Below are positions 59,990-64,000 of a stretch of DNA of 64,000 nt, one piece after another. The notes beneath the pieces are model-generated. The model ran no database searches and was not told the origin of the DNA. It saw only the letters and a program-made list of their open reading frames with translations. Position 1 is the first letter of the stretch. The number at the start of each line of letters is the position of its first letter. The stretch lies in contig NC_133288.1 of NCBI RefSeq assembly GCF_005239225.2, positions 9,616,169 to 9,680,168 on the forward strand, in the 5' to 3' direction. Origin of the DNA: Populus alba (lineage: Eukaryota; Streptophyta; Magnoliopsida; Malpighiales; Salicaceae). The translations under genes were made by a program, and so were the position numbers.

Positions 59990-62900
59990 TCAGGAGAGAG
60001 CTGCATATGTCTGTGGTCGCCAGTCGCCCTTTTGTGCGCTGAGTAAACCTTCTTGGTCTTTGGAGAAGGTTAGATGAACCTCCCAATGCAGAGACTTCAA
60101 CAAGTTCTCAACTTCCCCGATTGCGCTTGACTCATCTCGAACAATCAATTTACCTCCAGGTCTCACGATTCTATCAACCTCTGCCAATAGAGGAGCAAGT
60201 TGGCACCTGTAAAAACCACAGCACTATTTGGTCATCAAGCTCTCAAGAAGGAGAAAGTGAATCGTACATGGAAAATTAATGAAAGGTACTGATCCAGTGA
60301 GATCTCATGTAGATTTACCTCTTTTTCAGCTTTGAGAAGAGATGATCAGCATGTAGAAGGTCGTAAGTTCGAGGGTATGAGCTGAAGGATTCACACCAAT
60401 CATGGTATATCCCAAAAAGACCTCGCTCATATATTATCGGAAGAGTATCTGGGGAGTCTGTGTTCACGACATTGAACACCCAGATCTTCATGTCCTTGAG
60501 AGCTGCTGCAAACCTGGAGGCATAAAGCATGTATTTTGCATCAATACCATGTGAAAATTATGCTTTTTAATCGAACGATTCCATCTTGCAAGTTACATTA
60601 GTAACAACAATGGAAAAAAATATCGTTACCCTCCATAAACAGCTCTCATGTCCATTACATTTCTCACATTCGACCAGCTGATACCCAATGCCTTCATGTA
60701 TGAGTTGCTCACATGCTTCCAATGTTCATAATCTGTAGTAAAATCTTGAGGAGCTGGCTTACCATAGATCCCCATCTGGGAGCTGTTTAGCCAATAAGGA
60801 GGTGTTTGCAGTCTTTGAGGCCAGTCCTCTGGCCATTTAGCCCCCCTCTCAGTTTTAGAAACAGGCACCCGGTGCATGCATGCCTGCAGAGGTACATACC
60901 TGAAAATGCAATACCAGAGTGACCATAATTTCAGTTTAGCTATTGTTGAAGCCATTTCCAATTGTTAGAGCCATCAAGAGTGGTTGAGAGAAAACTGACC
61001 AGGCAGCATTTGCGTCGTCGTCACTTTTACACATTGGGGGACTGTTTTTCTTTCTTTGATCATAGCAATTATTTGTGGTAGGTTTGCGGTAGATGGCAGC
61101 ACCAATACCGTTAAGTTTGTCGTTCTGGATAGTCACAAGCTCCCAACACATAGATGCCGTCAATGCAGACATAGCTAGAAAAATAACAAGAGGTCAGGTT
61201 GAGGTAAGTTTATAAATCGTTCAAAACATCAGTTCTCGGTATCCAACCTTGCCATATCTCCACATCTTCTTGAAGCTTTTGGTAAACAGGAGTTGCTGAC
61301 CACACAAAGTAACCTCCAGGTCGGAGAACGCGATTCAATTCCAAAAGCAGCTTGCCACCTGAACAAGTACATAAACCTCTTTAGCTAAGGCAGATTACAA
61401 GAAATATGCTCTTCATGCTGTTTGTTCAACTGGAATCATAATTTATATGGTACTCAAACTGGAGATGTGAAGGAGTTGTAACCTTCTGCGTGCCAAGGGA
61501 CTCTACAACGTGCACAGTGGATGAGATCGAAGACCCTACTAGGGAATGGGAGACGCTGAGAACCCATGACAGCAGATATGGCAGGTATTCCTCTTTCAAG
61601 GGCAAATTGAACTTGAGCTTCGTGTTCATCCTTGGGTGCAAATGACATTGTAAGAACATCCCTTTCAAAAATATAACCACCAAAGCTTGCAACTCCACAC
61701 CCAACATCCAGTATCACACGAGTGTGTTTTCCCCATTTAATTTTAGGCACTGCCTGCACCACCAACATTGGATAAAAATGAGAATTCATGCAACGGAGAC
61801 GGGGCAATATGGATGGCAAGTATCCCCGCTGGACGAGTATATTTTCTTCTAGAGCATAGCTAAATAATGTATGAGCCTGAATGCTCGCATCGCTTCAATT
61901 ATGACATTTATTAGTTTTATTTATTTATTAAAAATTTATTTTGATAACTTAAGGTGTCCGGGTCAGCTTATATAACAACTAATTTCTCCAGATCTACTGA
62001 ACATTCTGCAAGTCTAATAAACAGTAAAGCACTGCAAGAATAACAAATATACATAAAAATAATTGAATCCGGATACATAAAAAGAAAACAAATCCTTTCC
62101 CCTACTGGCCACGATCTCAAGTGCTTTTTAGTTTTATTTATTGATTCATAGCTGTGGTATTTTATTGCGTCGAGACCAAGCCTTGCTTTCTAACATTTAG
62201 TGAACCTTGGACACTCTGCCAATAAAAGCAATAATTACTTCAGCATTACTCTTGGTAAATATCCACCCTACCACCTCTAATAGAATTCAAACTGCATAGA
62301 AATATTCCTTAAGGACTCCACTAACACAATGCATCATGCAAGAATTTGAATTAGGGGATTAGTTTACCTGTTCAACAAAATCAATGTAGTGAAGAGCTCC
62401 ATGTATGAACTGAGTTCCACCACCAGGGAAGGTCAAGAACTCACCAGTAACCTTAATCCAGTTTTGATGACCCTTGACCTCTGCCAATTTTGTATGAGGT
62501 ACATTGTGATACCATATCTACAAGACCAAACACTAAACAAAGTTACAAGACCACAAAAATCATCCTAATCTAACCATAAAGCTTCAATGATATACCTTGT
62601 CTCTACTTTGAGGCCATTTTATGGGTCTTTTGTACCCTTCAGAAAGTGGGACCAAACAAGTGGGTCCAACCTCAGGACAATGTCTCTCTCTATGCTCAAA
62701 GTGCCCGGTTGTATGTAATTGTCTTAAGGCCTTTTCGTTATCCAAACAAGGTATATAATCAGGACCTGAAGTGACATTACAGAGCTGCCATGTGTACCCA
62801 TACATACTATCATTACCGTCCGATTCCTCCTTCCTTCTCTCCTTTTGATTCTCTGACTCTGCTGCTTGAGTTGACCATGACTTCTTTGACTCCTTTGATT

Positions 62901-64000
62901 CTTTTGGTATTCCTGGGTTCTCGCTACCTGGAAATGCTGACTCGCCAGAGCTTGAGTCCTGCTTGGTTTCTTGGTTTGTGTTGCTATCAACCTGGGATTC
63001 TTTTTCGGCTTCTTGATGATGTGATGTTTGTTGCTGCTGCTGCATTCTCTTTTTTTTATCTTCTTCAGATACCTCATTCTGGGATTCTTGAGAAGAATTC
63101 TGAACTCCAGCATCTTCTTGTCTTTGCTCTTGTTGTTGCTCTTCATATGATTTCTCATTTTGATTAGAGTCTTGAGTGTTTTCATTGAGTCCAGTATTCT
63201 CTTGTTGTTGTCGCTGTTGTTGGTCTTCATATGATTTCTCATTTTGATTAGATTCTTGATCGTTTTCTTTGAGTCCGGTACTCTCTTGTTGTTGTTGGTC
63301 TTTTTTTGATTCTGGGTTCTGAGAATCCTGTAAATCTTTACTACTGTTTGCAACATCTTCTTGTTGTAGTTGTTGCCGCTTCTGATCTTGTCCTTCATTC
63401 TGAATTGTAGAATCCTCTGAATTACTATCATCAGTTTCAGGTACTGTAATTTGCTCTTGTTCTTGATTAGCGCTTGTTTCCTGGCTACCATCAGATTGAG
63501 AACTTTCTTGGGTGGTTTGATCAGCTATTTGGTTTTGAGTGTCTGAACTTTCTTCAGATATCTGATTTTGTCTTTCTTCCTGTTGCTGCTGCTCCTCGCC
63601 AGATCCTTCTCCCTTTAAATCCTGTGATGAGCTCTCTTGATCAGCCTTAATATCGCCATCGTCTATTTGTTTTCCGTCCTTACTTTCTTCTTTATTGTCA
63701 TTGTCATTATTGCTTTTAGGCTCATCGGATTTGATAGCATCATCAGGAAGATCTCCTGGATTGTCTTCATAAATAGGCGTATCCTTTTTGTTTCTGGATT
63801 CAGTGTTTTCTACCTCAGTGGAGGTAGAAACATCCACGTCTGCGGCCATGTTGGTGGTGGTGGATTTGGTGGCGTGATTGGTGGTTTGTGGAGTAACCTT
63901 TGAGTTGGAATTTAGCATCCAAACACCTATAACACATAATGCTATGAAGGCTATGGTGGTTATTGTTGATGTGTAAGAACTTGAGGAGGAATTACGCTTG
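59990..64000 (-). CDS. Probable SAM-dependent methyltransferase, PMT24/25/26 type (5' end outside window)
   Basis: Eight visible exons: 64000-62596 (partial), 62517-62368, 61753-61483, 61358-61248, 61174-61000, 60899-60630, 60513-60319, 60206-59990. All junctions are GT-AG and in frame, giving about 930 visible residues. At the visible N-terminus a Ser-rich cytosolic tail runs into a single membrane anchor ([17 protein letters not shown]), as in type II Golgi proteins. A stalk of about 340 residues rich in Gln, Glu, Ser and Asn contains an 84-bp tandem repeat. The catalytic part opens with [13 protein letters not shown] and HRERHCP. SAM motif I is [13 protein letters not shown], followed by [30 protein letters not shown] and [17 protein letters not shown]. 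The second half has [16 protein letters not shown] and [17 protein letters not shown]. The family, which includes QUA2 and CGR-like proteins, is linked to pectin methylation in the Golgi. It is longer than Arabidopsis PMT26, mostly in the stalk. Confidence 0.93.
63141..63299 (-). repeat. 84-bp in-frame tandem repeat in the PMT stalk
   Basis: Two copies (63141-63224 and 63225-63299) start with cttcatatgatttctcattt on the + strand and encode SNQNEKSYE followed by Gln/Arg runs and a TGLxEN segment. A third, weaker copy ([16 protein letters not shown]) lies directly downstream in the protein. The period is 28 codons, so length changes keep the frame. Confidence 0.9.

Noticed and set aside
62724..63491. 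255-codon Lys/Asn/Gln-rich frame on the minus strand
   Set aside because: It is the alternative frame of the low-complexity PMT stalk exon, whose true frame continues in both directions with the anchor and catalytic domain.

Overview
The window looks like nuclear DNA of a Salicaceae tree, most likely a poplar (Populus). This rests on the intron-bearing plant genes, two cytosolic-type plant tRNA genes, very AT-rich intergenic DNA with Ty1-copia relics and tRNA-derived SINEs, and the presence of a CYP84A ferulate 5-hydroxylase and a TM6-type B-class MADS gene on one segment. From memory, these two sit near each other on the duplicated poplar chromosomes 5 and 7. The species call is an inference.

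Layout. 1.0-4.4 kb: two-exon CYP84A lignin P450 with a repeat-filled intron. 4.6-24.0 kb: about 19 kb without a convincing gene, holding dispersed AT-rich repeats, a compound microsatellite, three SINE copies or fragments, a reverse-oriented copia relic (17-18 kb) and several degenerate tandem repeats. 24.06-25.14 kb: class I GATA zinc-finger gene with a G-box/TATA promoter. 25.3-37.8 kb: a second gene-poor stretch with a copia gag relic preceded by a 41-base homopolymer, a SINE with a perfect 12-bp target duplication, a truncated copia element with one LTR, and a foldback made from its integrase region. 37.87 kb: tRNA-Gly(GCC). 38.8-40.7 and 43.2-44.5 kb: two intronless genes for secreted leucine-rich repeat proteins, with tRNA-Phe(GAA) between them. 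47.1-51.0 kb: seven-exon gene for an MCRS1/EMB1967-type FHA protein. 52.5-54.1 kb: seven-exon AP3/DEF-family (TM6 lineage) MADS-box gene. 54.1-60.0 kb: gene-poor. 60.0-64.0 kb: eight visible exons of a PMT24/25/26-type Golgi methyltransferase whose 5' end lies beyond the window.

The genes are not an operon or a pathway cluster. F5H acts in syringyl lignin synthesis, the PMT in cell-wall pectin or glycan methylation, the LRR proteins probably in the apoplast, and the GATA, MADS and FHA proteins in the nucleus. All seven protein-coding genes lie on the minus strand. I found no convincing novel multi-gene system. The most unusual points are a GC-AG intron that the reading frame of the FHA gene requires, a glutamine-rich repeat expansion in the PMT stalk, the copia foldback, and the SINE with intact target duplication.
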